Position numbers and translations under genes: made by a program
The notes under the pieces: generated by a model
The model's input: the letters and a program-made list of their open reading frames with translations, nothing else
Database searches by the model: none
What the model was told of the DNA's origin: nothing
From: Actinomycetes bacterium
Lineage (GTDB): Bacteria > Actinomycetota > Acidimicrobiia > Acidimicrobiales > Palsa-688
Reading direction: 5' to 3'
Assembly: GCA_021808425.1 (NCBI GenBank)
Contig: JAKBBS010000184.1
Coordinates: 1 to 6,608, forward strand
Length of the DNA stretch: 6,608 nt
Shown here: positions 1 to 5,076 of the stretch, piece after piece
How the letters are laid out: each line of letters starts with the position of its first letter
Numbering within the stretch: the first letter of the stretch is position 1

Positions 1-80
1 CAGACTTTTTTCCGAATGCTCTCTTGCGTGGGCGGCGATGCTGGCGCGTCGCCGTCGAGTGTCCTCTATCGTTTCTGGTG

Positions 81-88
81 GGAAGGAG
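81..88 (+). promoter_or_regulatory. Shine-Dalgarno site that sets the first gene's start
   Basis: The sequence GGAAGGAG ends 4 bases before the ATG at 93, a good purine-rich ribosome-binding site. It supports the ATG at 93 over the in-frame TTG at 24, whose extra residues do not look like the family. A TANNNT hexamer (TATCGT, 67-72) lies just upstream and could be the -10 element of a promoter giving a very short leader, but no clear -35 accompanies it. Confidence 0.6.
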
Positions 89-92
89 CCGA

Positions 93-665
93 ATGCTGGC
101 GTACAAGTCGTTGGACAAAGGGCGATCCCCTTTTACCGGGTACCGCTGGCAGGTCCCGGCCAGCGCGGGGCCGGGACCGTGGATCGAGTCGACCGGCCCG
201 CTCGGACTGTGCGTCAACGGCATCCACGCCTGCACGATCGAGCACCTTCCATTGTGGATCGGTGTCGAGTTGTGGACAGTAGAGCTGGCCGGGGAGATCA
301 TCGAGACCCCGGTCTCCCTTGTCGCCCCCCGTGCGAGGCTGGTCGAGAAGGTCACCGGCTGGGACAAAGGCGCTCGGGTTGCCTACGCCCAGGACGCCTC
401 CTCGCGCGCTGCGGCGAGGGTCGGCCCGCAGGGCTCGCCGCTTGTGGACTTCATCGCCAAGATGTCCTCGCGGGGAGTGGTCGGCGAGGCCGGATACTGG
501 TCGGCTGTATTGGCTGGTGAAATGGCGGCGGGACGGCGCAACGGGGCCGACTATGACCGGGCGTTTGCCGCCGAGCGAGCCCTTCAGGCTGGCTGTCTCG
601 CTGAGATCCTCGGTCGTGCTCCCGGCGTGACTCGGGCTCCAGGCGACGGGATTGGCGGCATTTAA
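93..665 (+). CDS. DUF7666-like hypothetical protein
   Basis: This encodes 190 residues of unknown function. The N-terminal half (about 1-75) begins MLAYKSLDKG, followed by an FTGYRW element and the Cys/His-containing stretch C40-VNGIHAC-C47, then HLPLWIGVELWTVEL. As I recall them, small actinobacterial proteins now grouped as DUF7666 share this pattern, but I could not run a search. The C-terminal half is Ala/Arg-rich and probably helical. There is no signal peptide or membrane segment, so it should be cytoplasmic. The ATG at 93 is chosen because of the Shine-Dalgarno site at 81-88. The gene stands alone, converging on the anti-sigma gene with a 28-base gap. Cys40, His45 and Cys47 could bind metal, but that is inference only. 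No enzymatic role can be assigned. Confidence 0.75.
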   Translation: MLAYKSLDKGRSPFTGYRWQVPASAGPGPWIESTGPLGLCVNGIHACTIEHLPLWIGVELWTVELAGEIIETPVSLVAPRARLVEKVTGWDKGARVAYAQDASSRAAARVGPQGSPLVDFIAKMSSRGVVGEAGYWSAVLAGEMAAGRRNGADYDRAFAAERALQAGCLAEILGRAPGVTRAPGDGIGGI

Positions 666-693
666 AGGCCCAGTCGACCGGTGAGGGGCACTC

Positions 694-942
694 TCACGCC
701 TGGTCTTTGAGCGTCCGGAACCCGAGGAGCAGAGACTCCATTACCGGCTCGGGTATATCGCTGTCATGGAGCTCTCCGCTGACAGCGATCGTCGCCCGCA
801 TCTGATCGAGATAGTCGACACAAGGGCTGCAGAAGGCGAGGTGTAGCTCCACCACGAGTCGAGCCTGGCCACTCAGCTGGCCCTCGAGGTAGTCGGTGGC
901 CATCTCCACGAAGTCCCTGCAGAGCAGATTGTCGAAGGTCAT
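694..942 (-). CDS. zf-HC2-type anti-sigma factor
   Basis: An 82-residue soluble protein with the zinc-binding anti-sigma (ZAS) signature H34-x3-C38-x2-C41, preceded by a Cys8 helix (CRDFVEMATDYLEGQL) typical of the family. Known members bind a partner ECF sigma factor and hold it away from core RNA polymerase; some release it when the cysteines are oxidised and zinc is lost. It is a minimal ZAS domain with a short C-terminal tail and no membrane helix, so any signal must be cytoplasmic or come through another protein. The ATG at 942-940 overlaps the TGA of the upstream sigma gene (ATGA, 939-942), which implies co-transcription and translational coupling. A longer frame reading back to 1068 only runs through the sigma gene. 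The redox-sensing role is inferred from the motif. Confidence 0.87.
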   Translation of the reverse strand: MTFDNLLCRDFVEMATDYLEGQLSGQARLVVELHLAFCSPCVDYLDQMRATIAVSGELHDSDIPEPVMESLLLGFRTLKDQA

Positions 943-1649
943 GACGCTACCACCACCGCCAGATGCGCCTCGAGCCGGGCGCGGAGCCGGGCCCGCCCCC
1001 GGTGAAGTAGCACCCGCTGGTTGCCTTCGCTCAGCCCCAGGGCTTCGCAGACCTCTTCGGCGGACCACCCCTCGACGTCGCGCAATGTAACGACCTGCTG
1101 CTGGGTGCTCGGCAGGCGGTGTATCTCGGCGTCGATCACCGCACGGGTCTCAGCGCTGGTGATGTGCTCCTCGGGGAGGCTCGACAGGCGTGCTGGGGGA
1201 AAGCGCCAGGACCCATCGAAGGGATCGTCCCCGCCGAGGAAGCGGCTAGGATCCACGCTCCTGCCGCCCTCGTCGTCAAGGGGGGCAAGGTATGAAATCG
1301 GGATGCTGCGATGCTCCATCTTGCCGCGTGAGCGAGCACGGTTGATCAGGATGGTAAATATCCAGGTTTTCAGCGACGAGCGATTCTCGAAGCCCTCCAA
1401 TCCGCGCAGCACTCCCATCCAGGTCTCCTGAGCCACCTCCTCGGCGACTGCCGCGGAGGTCACGTATGATCGCGCCACTCGGACCATGGCCTGATGGTGG
1501 CGCAACACCAAGCGGCGGAAGGCCTCCTCGCTGCCGGCGCGCAGAGCTTCCAGCAGCTCGACGTCACTGGAGACCTCCACCCCACCATCATGGTCGAGCC
1601 GCGTAAGCGACCCGGACTTTGAGTCTAGGCAGAGTCGCCGAGTTGTCAT
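939..1649 (-). CDS. ECF RNA polymerase sigma factor
   Basis: A group 4 (extracytoplasmic function) sigma-70 protein, about 236 residues from the ATG at 1649. Region 2 lies at roughly residues 30-108, with AEEVAQETWMGVLRGLEGF and SLKTWIFTILINRARSR covering core binding and -10 recognition. Region 4 is at about 179-230 (LPSTQQQVVTLRDVEGWSAEEVCEALGLSEGNQRVLLHRGRARLRARLE) in two parts, LPSTQQQVVTLRDVEGW and a helix-turn-helix ending in SEGNQRVLLHRGRARLR, for -35 binding. The linker between them is long (about 70 residues) and Pro/Asp-rich. The start is uncertain: TTG at 1661, ATG at 1649 and GTG at 1580 are all in frame, none has a convincing Shine-Dalgarno site, and homology begins only near residue 25. 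It is first in an operon with its anti-sigma partner (4-base overlap). Autoregulation is usual for such pairs, but I see no diagnostic promoter. Confidence 0.9.
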   Translation of the reverse strand: MTTRRLCLDSKSGSLTRLDHDGGVEVSSDVELLEALRAGSEEAFRRLVLRHHQAMVRVARSYVTSAAVAEEVAQETWMGVLRGLEGFENRSSLKTWIFTILINRARSRGKMEHRSIPISYLAPLDDEGGRSVDPSRFLGGDDPFDGSWRFPPARLSSLPEEHITSAETRAVIDAEIHRLPSTQQQVVTLRDVEGWSAEEVCEALGLSEGNQRVLLHRGRARLRARLEAHLAVVVAS

Positions 1650-1667
1650 GAGCCGGCCCAAGCTGGA

Positions 1668-1952
1668 CTAAGCGGTATAAAAAAGGCGAAGAGTAACCCG
1701 GGGAGCCCCCAAGTATCTGGGTCCGATCGCCTCGGCTAGTCGCAGAACGGTTTCCGGTCCGGCGATCGGGCGCTCGTGGAAGGGTTCGATCTGCCTTCTG
1801 TGCTGACGAGACGGCGACGGCGCTGTGTCGGAGTTGACAGCACGCGATGGTTCTGGCTGGCCGGAGCCTGCGACCTTCGAGCGCTCGGATGCGACCTTGT
1901 TGGCAGGGACGTCTTTGACGGCGACGATCTCCTTCCCCTTTCCGATCGGCAC
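1668..1952 (-). CDS. possible small hypothetical protein
   Basis: A 94-residue open frame from a GTG at 1952 to a TAG beside the sigma gene's 5' end. The first 30 codons have a coding-like base pattern by my hand count (about 63%, 43% and 83% GC at codon positions 1, 2 and 3). This fades toward the 3' end, where third positions become AT-rich. The peptide begins VPIGKGKEIVAVKDVPANK and becomes Pro/Ser/Arg-rich; I recognise no family. No well-spaced ribosome-binding site precedes the GTG. A plus-strand frame at 1776-2039 overlaps it but has the inverted codon-position pattern, so I prefer the minus strand. It could be a decayed gene remnant or chance. Confidence 0.25.
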   Translation of the reverse strand: MPIGKGKEIVAVKDVPANKVASERSKVAGSGQPEPSRAVNSDTAPSPSRQHRRQIEPFHERPIAGPETVLRLAEAIGPRYLGAPRVTLRLFYTA

Positions 1953-2117
1953 GTCGACGCCACCGTCTGCCCCTACCCCTTCGTAACGGCCGATTACGCG
2001 ACGCTGACTAAGCCAGAACGCAGCGTCCTGCGGGGGTAGCCTCGGTGATCGCTACGCCGGCGTGCTGCGAGCCTTTGAGCCTCGTCGCACAACCGGCGAC
2101 CAGGTTGAACAGGTACC
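1953..2117. other. intergenic stretch with no recognised feature
   Basis: About 165 bases between the doubtful minus-strand frame and the small plus-strand gene at 2118. I see no RNA gene, strong hairpin or recognisable promoter. The minus-strand frame stays open upstream of 1952 back to about 2054, but without a start codon and with a non-coding base pattern. The upstream region of the 2118 gene must lie here. Confidence 0.4.
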
Positions 2118-2354
2118 ATGATTGGGATGGAAGATACGCCTCAGGTTGTTGCTGACCTGACGTTCGCTCCGGTGCGTGGCGGCCGGGCGATTATGCCTCC
2201 CGGCTGCTGGGAGGAGGATCGCCTTCCGGTGGCAGGTGAGCATGTGCTTGTGGCCGACAGCGGAGCGGGCCCCTTTGAGGCGACGATCGTGAACATCGAG
2301 ACGGACGGCACCCTCGTCCTCGCCGTCCACGCCTTCATTGCAGCCCACGCTTGA
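2118..2354 (+). CDS. small hypothetical protein, 78 residues
   Basis: A small soluble protein of unknown function. The segment from about residue 36 (LPVAGEHVLVADSGAGPFEA followed by TIVNIETDGTLVLAV) alternates hydrophobic and polar residues around turns, which suggests a compact beta-barrel or beta-sheet fold; that is inference from pattern only. GC at third codon positions rises to about 90% in the second half, supporting a real gene. Two starts are possible: ATG at 2118 and ATG at 2127. Only a weak AGG (2111-2113) precedes the first, and a TGA at 2106-2108 blocks extension. No signal peptide or membrane segment is visible. It appears monocistronic: about 300 bases without a gene follow it. 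Confidence 0.55.
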   Translation: MIGMEDTPQVVADLTFAPVRGGRAIMPPGCWEEDRLPVAGEHVLVADSGAGPFEATIVNIETDGTLVLAVHAFIAAHA

Positions 2355-2611
2355 CCCAAGGGATCAAAGCAGGACCTGGATGATCTCAGCGTTAGGTCGC
2401 TCGGCGGCGATCCGAAACGCGGCACACGCCGTGCTACCGAGGCGAGGCGCTCGGCGCCATGGACATGATGCAAAAAGTTCCCCGTAATGCGACCTGACGG
2501 GAACGGGTAGCTTCGCCGGACTAGTAGCTCGGCCAGCTCGGCGGTCGTGCACGCGGAACAAAAGCGTTACCGGCTCGGGTTCTCGGTCTGCTCGAACCAC
2601 CGGAGCGAAAT
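2355..2611. other. non-coding stretch, no gene recognised
   Basis: Open frames here (for example minus strand 2364-2645, starting with TTG inside the inverted repeat) have no ribosome-binding site, no recognisable domain and poor codon bias. The only structure seen is an imperfect hairpin, GTTCCCCGT (2477-2485) with ACGGGAAC (2497-2504) and one bulged base. It could help terminate the 2118-2354 gene but has no T-tract. Confidence 0.45.
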
Positions 2612-2656
2612 CGATTGATACTTTATGCCGGCTATGGCTGTACAACGTATCAATCG
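2612..2656. repeat. 10-base inverted repeat with 25-base spacer
   Basis: CGATTGATAC at 2612-2621 is repeated exactly in inverted orientation as GTATCAATCG at 2647-2656. The 25-base spacer contains a further GCCGGC palindrome (2627-2632). The right arm shares its last three bases (2654-2656) with the 27-base palindrome that follows. It may be an operator pair with sites about 35 bases apart, or a stem-loop in RNA. The arms are AT-richer than the surrounding sequence, as promoter-proximal DNA often is. Confidence 0.6.
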
Positions 2657-2680
2657 TTTCTGACGGACCGTCAGAAACGA
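2654..2680. promoter_or_regulatory. perfect 27-base palindrome, operator-like
   Basis: Two 13-base arms (TCGTTTCTGACGG and its exact complement) flank a single central A at 2667. A perfect odd-length palindrome of this size is typical of operators for dimeric repressors, notably the TetR family, whose sites often carry TGAC/GTCA half-sites. No TetR gene is in the window, so the regulator is unknown. The alternative is an intrinsic terminator for the minus-strand tRNA-Leu, whose 3' end lies 62 bases before it. On that strand the hairpin is followed by TTGATACGTTGTA, which is only loosely T-rich, so termination is less likely but possible. Confidence 0.6.
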
Positions 2681-2713
2681 GCTAGACGCTGTGCTGGTCG
2701 GTGGATGGCGGGA

Positions 2714-2743
2714 GGTGGTGGTCGGAGTGGTGGTGGTCGGAGT
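2714..2743. repeat. 15-base tandem direct repeat at tRNA 3' end
   Basis: Two exact head-to-tail copies of GGTGGTGGTCGGAGT occupy 2714-2728 and 2729-2743. The last base is the complement of the tRNA-Leu discriminator base, so the tRNA trailer on the minus strand begins as two copies of a C-rich unit. The plus strand has many closely spaced GG pairs. It probably arose by slippage; a role in tRNA 3' processing is speculation. Confidence 0.8.
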
Positions 2744-2823
2744 GGGCGCGGAGGGATTCGAACCCTCACGCCGCGAGGCCGCAGGGTTTAAGCCCGCTGT
2801 GTCTGCCATTCCACCACGCGCCC
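2743..2823 (-). tRNA. tRNA-Leu (anticodon UAA)
   Basis: An 81-base class II tRNA on the minus strand. The 7-base acceptor stem pairs GGGCGCG (2823-2817) with CGCGCCC (2750-2744), and the discriminator is A (complement of 2743), as expected for leucine. The D-arm region reads TGGTGGAATGGCAGAC. The anticodon stem GCGGG/CCTGC encloses the loop CTTAAAC, giving anticodon TAA at 2790-2788. A variable arm with a GCC/GGC stem marks a Leu/Ser-type tRNA. The T arm is GAGGG, loop TTCGAAT, then CCCTC. It decodes UUA and, by wobble, UUG. The 3' CCA is not encoded (CTCC follows the stem and discriminator start), so it must be added after transcription. The tRNA is transcribed away from the transporter gene, with only 36 bases between them. 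Confidence 0.96.
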
Positions 2824-2847
2824 ACGCTCACAGTCTGTCAGGCCCAG

Positions 2848-2853
2848 TAGCCT
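2848..2853 (+). promoter_or_regulatory. putative -10 element for leaderless transporter mRNA
   Basis: TAGCCT fits TANNNT and sits exactly 6 bases before the ATG at 2860, so transcription would begin at or next to the A of the start codon. The start has no usable Shine-Dalgarno site (the nearby GGGG is only 1 base from the ATG). No TTG-type -35 is evident. If correct, this promoter lies in the 36 bases shared with the tRNA's 5' side. Confidence 0.4.
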
Positions 2854-2859
2854 CGGGGC

Positions 2860-3714
2860 ATGCTGGCGGTACTGTGCGCCTTAGGGAGCGCCCTCATGTA
2901 CGCGATGGCATCGGTGTTGCAGCACCGTGGAGGGATCGACCAGCCGGCCGAGCAGTCGATGAAACTCGGCCTCCTCGTGCGCCTGGCACGAAACCGGATC
3001 TGGCTCGGGGGTGTTGCGTGCGACGTCGCGGGATACGTTCTGCAGTTTGTTGCCCTTGGCCACGGGCCGATCGTCGTGGTCCAGACGCTGTTAGTCACCG
3101 GCCTCCTTTTCGCGCTGCCGGTTGGCGCCGCGTGGAGTGGGCGCCGTCTCACGTCCTCCGACTGGCTTGCAGCGATCGCCGTCGTCGTCGGCCTCGCCGT
3201 GTTCCTCGCCGTTGCGGACCCGGCAGCAGGCCGTCCTGGTACCCGGCCAGGGACGTGGGTGGTGCTGCTTTCGGCGGTGACTATCGTGACAGCGCTCCTG
3301 GTCGCCTGGGGCCAGGGTCCAGCCTCACGCCGGCGTGCAGTCGCACTCGGCGCGGCGGCGGGTCTCGTGTACGGCGCTGCGGCTGCGCTGACCAAGACGA
3401 CGGCGCACATCTTCGACCGGGGAGTGTTCGGGGTGGTGGCGCACTGGCAGCTTTACGCCCTGATTGTCATAGCTGTCGGAGGGATGCTGCTCGCGCAGAG
3501 CGCCTTCCAGGCGGGGGCGCTCGACTTGTCTCTCCCGGCCATCACCGTCGTAGACCCGGTGGTCAGCATCCTGATCGGGGTATTCGCGTTCCACGAGTCG
3601 ATCGCCACGGGAGTCTGGGCGCTCGGCGCCGAAAGCTTCGCTTTGGTGCTGATGATCGCCGGCGTCGTAGCACTCGCCCGCAGCGAAGGTTTGGTGGCCG
3701 GAGGGGTACGATGA
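2860..3714 (+). CDS. DMT-family (EamA/NIPA-like) membrane transporter
   Basis: An integral membrane protein of 284 residues with about nine hydrophobic segments, near residues 2-20, 45-67, 70-92, 100-119, 131-150, 159-178, 196-215, 223-243 and 250-273. The opening LCALGSALMYAMASVLQHR, then GVACDVAGYVLQFVALGHGP and VVQTLLVTGLLFALPVGA, match the actinobacterial DMT transporters related to EamA and the NIPA magnesium-transporter group. The second half repeats the fold, ending in a conserved-looking ITVVDPVVSILIGVFAFHES. The substrate is unknown; metabolite efflux or divalent cation transport are the family options. The ATG at 2860 has no good ribosome-binding site, but a TANNNT hexamer lies 6 bases upstream. 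Codons 8 and 78 are TTA, read by the adjacent tRNA-Leu(UAA). The stop overlaps the DUF1707 gene by 4 bases. Confidence 0.85.
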   Translation: MLAVLCALGSALMYAMASVLQHRGGIDQPAEQSMKLGLLVRLARNRIWLGGVACDVAGYVLQFVALGHGPIVVVQTLLVTGLLFALPVGAAWSGRRLTSSDWLAAIAVVVGLAVFLAVADPAAGRPGTRPGTWVVLLSAVTIVTALLVAWGQGPASRRRAVALGAAAGLVYGAAAALTKTTAHIFDRGVFGVVAHWQLYALIVIAVGGMLLAQSAFQAGALDLSLPAITVVDPVVSILIGVFAFHESIATGVWALGAESFALVLMIAGVVALARSEGLVAGGVR

Positions 3715-4103
3715 GAAGGGCTATGCGAGCTTCAGACTCCGACCGGCGTAGAACAGTCGAAGAGCTTGGACGTCACTTCGCCGCCGGGAGAATCGACACC
3801 GCCGATTACACGAGGCGGATCGAGTCGGCGCTAGTAGCGTCCGACTTGGAGGAGCTCGACGAGCTGCGCGCGGATCTGCCGATGATGCGCGTGGCTGCAC
3901 CCGAGGTGTCGCGGTCCCGGGAAATCAGCGAACAGCAGGCCTCGCTCGGCGCGTACGCAGTCGCGCTAGTCGGGGTCCTTGCGGTCGTGTCTGTCGCAAT
4001 CGGCCTGTTCGGATCGTGGGGCTGGTCTCTGGCCCTCCTCGTCGGCTGGCTGCTCGGTGTCGCAGAAGCTACTTTTTTCGTACTTTCACGGACCCGGCGC
4101 TGA
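3711..4103 (+). CDS. DUF1707 domain membrane protein
   Basis: A 130-residue protein with an N-terminal DUF1707 domain (about residues 5-58; MRASDSDRRRTVEELGRHF, the GRIDTADYTRRIESAL helix and an LRADLP end). A polar linker follows, then two transmembrane helices at about 79-100 and 104-126. DUF1707 is a short helical domain common in actinobacteria, often fused to membrane segments or other domains; its biochemical role is not established. The ATG at 3711 is favoured by a strong GGAGGGG site (3700-3706) with 4-base spacing and by the ATGA overlap with the transporter stop. The ATG at 3723 starts nearer the domain edge but is worse placed. Overlap with the transporter suggests co-expression in the same membrane and possibly an accessory function. 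It converges on the MDR gene with a 28-base gap. Confidence 0.88.
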   Translation: MRRAMRASDSDRRRTVEELGRHFAAGRIDTADYTRRIESALVASDLEELDELRADLPMMRVAAPEVSRSREISEQQASLGAYAVALVGVLAVVSVAIGLFGSWGWSLALLVGWLLGVAEATFFVLSRTRR

Positions 4104-4131
4104 GTGGAGCCGTTGGGGTGCTCAGGAGAGC

Positions 4132-5076
4132 TCAGCCTCCCGTGACGAGGACCACTTTGCCGAGCTTCCCGCCAGCAGCGAAGCGTTCGTAAGCCGAGGG
4201 GGCGTCCTCGAGGGGGAAGGTGTCGCAAACCGGCACTGAGACAGCGCCTACCGAGAGAAGGGGGAGGACGTTCGCCTCGATGAGCCGGGCGGCCATAGCC
4301 TTCGCCTCCAGAGGCCGGGCGCGAAGCGTTGAGCCGTGAATGCGGGCTCTTTTTCCCATAAGAACTCGTAAGTCCACTTCGGCGGTACTGCCTGCGCCGA
4401 CTCCGATCACCGCGATGCGTCCCCCGATCGCCAGGGCGCCCAGATCCACACCGATGTTCGGTCCGCCTACGAGCTCCAACACGACGTCGTAGGGGCCGTT
4501 GGAGGCCACCTCGTCAGGGCTCACCGCTGTCGCCCCCATCGCCGCTACGGCCTCGCGCCGCGCGGGGTCGCGGACCGACGCTACGACGGACGCTCCCGCC
4601 GCCTTGCCCAACTGGACCCCCGCCGTGCCCACTCCGCCCGCGGCCCCCTGCACCAGCAGGCGTTCACCCATTGCCAGACCGGCCTGGCTGAAAAGCGCAT
4701 CGTGAGCGGTGGTGAAGACCTCGGGGAATCCTCCCGCCTCGGCCCAACCGAGCCCGGCCGGAACGGGCATCGCCTCGCGCTCGTGGAGCACCGCAAGCTC
4801 CGCCTGGGCTCCGCCGCCGACTACCGCCATCACCGCATCGCCGAGGCGAAAACGACTCGCCCCCGGTCCCAGCTCGACAACCTCCCCAGCGAGCTCGAGG
4901 CCCGGAATGTCGACGGGATAACCAGGCGGTGGCGGGTAGTGGCCCCGGACCTGGATGAGATCCGCGCCGTTTAGCCCTGCCGCGCGCACCTTGACAAGGA
5001 CCTGCCCGAGGCCCGGGACCGGGTCGGGGTGATCCAGAACTTCGATTCGCCCGTCGCGGATCGTAGCGGCTTTCAC
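4132..5076 (-). CDS. quinone oxidoreductase-type MDR (zinc-free) dehydrogenase
   Basis: A 314-residue medium-chain dehydrogenase/reductase of the NADPH:quinone oxidoreductase type. The N-terminal GroES-like domain covers about 1-120 (AAGLNGADLIQVRGHYPPPP, then IPGLELAGEVVELGPG). The Rossmann domain carries the nucleotide loop GAAGGVGTAGVQL at about 144-156. GHYPPPPGYPVDIPGLELAG resembles the PIG3-like quinone-reductase group; the cysteine clusters and GHE motif of zinc alcohol dehydrogenases are absent, so no zinc is expected. It should transfer hydride from NADPH to a quinone or an enone-type substrate in the cytoplasm; the exact substrate is unknown. The GTG at 5076 overlaps the TGA of the upstream LLM gene (GTGA, 5073-5076), with GAGG at 5087-5090 as a moderate ribosome-binding site. 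Leu236 is a TTA codon. Apparently it is the second gene of a two-gene operon. Confidence 0.9.
   Translation of the reverse strand: MKAATIRDGRIEVLDHPDPVPGLGQVLVKVRAAGLNGADLIQVRGHYPPPPGYPVDIPGLELAGEVVELGPGASRFRLGDAVMAVVGGGAQAELAVLHEREAMPVPAGLGWAEAGGFPEVFTTAHDALFSQAGLAMGERLLVQGAAGGVGTAGVQLGKAAGASVVASVRDPARREAVAAMGATAVSPDEVASNGPYDVVLELVGGPNIGVDLGALAIGGRIAVIGVGAGSTAEVDLRVLMGKRARIHGSTLRARPLEAKAMAARLIEANVLPLLSVGAVSVPVCDTFPLEDAPSAYERFAAGGKLGKVVLVTGG

Noticed and set aside
681..697. GTGAG/CTCAC hairpin in the convergent gap between the first gene and the anti-sigma gene.
   Set aside because: Five base pairs, no T-tract, and it includes the anti-sigma stop codon; likely chance.
2141..2160. TCAGGT/ACCTGA inverted repeat near the start of the 78-residue gene.
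   Set aside because: Six-base arms inside a coding sequence with no partner site; expected by chance at this length scale.
2560..2610. A GGTTCGAGC sequence on the minus strand resembling a tRNA T-loop.
   Set aside because: The flanking bases do not form a 5-base T stem and no acceptor or anticodon stem can be built.
2364..2645. Minus-strand 93-codon frame in the gene-poor stretch.
   Set aside because: TTG start inside the inverted repeat, no ribosome-binding site, no recognisable domain and weak third-position GC bias.
2567..2809. Minus-strand frame beginning MADTAGLNPAASRREGSNPS.
   Set aside because: This is the well-known translation artefact of a tRNA gene and its flank, not a protein.
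2691..4103. A 470-codon plus-strand frame running from upstream of the tRNA into the DUF1707 gene.
   Set aside because: Its first part crosses the tRNA antisense and then the transporter in the wrong frame, giving Arg/Pro-rich nonsense; only the section from 3711 is a real gene.
4099..4136. GCTGAG/CTCAGC inverted repeat across the two convergent stop codons, considered as a bidirectional terminator.
   Set aside because: Only 6 paired bases with a 26-base loop and no T-tract on either strand; too weak to call.
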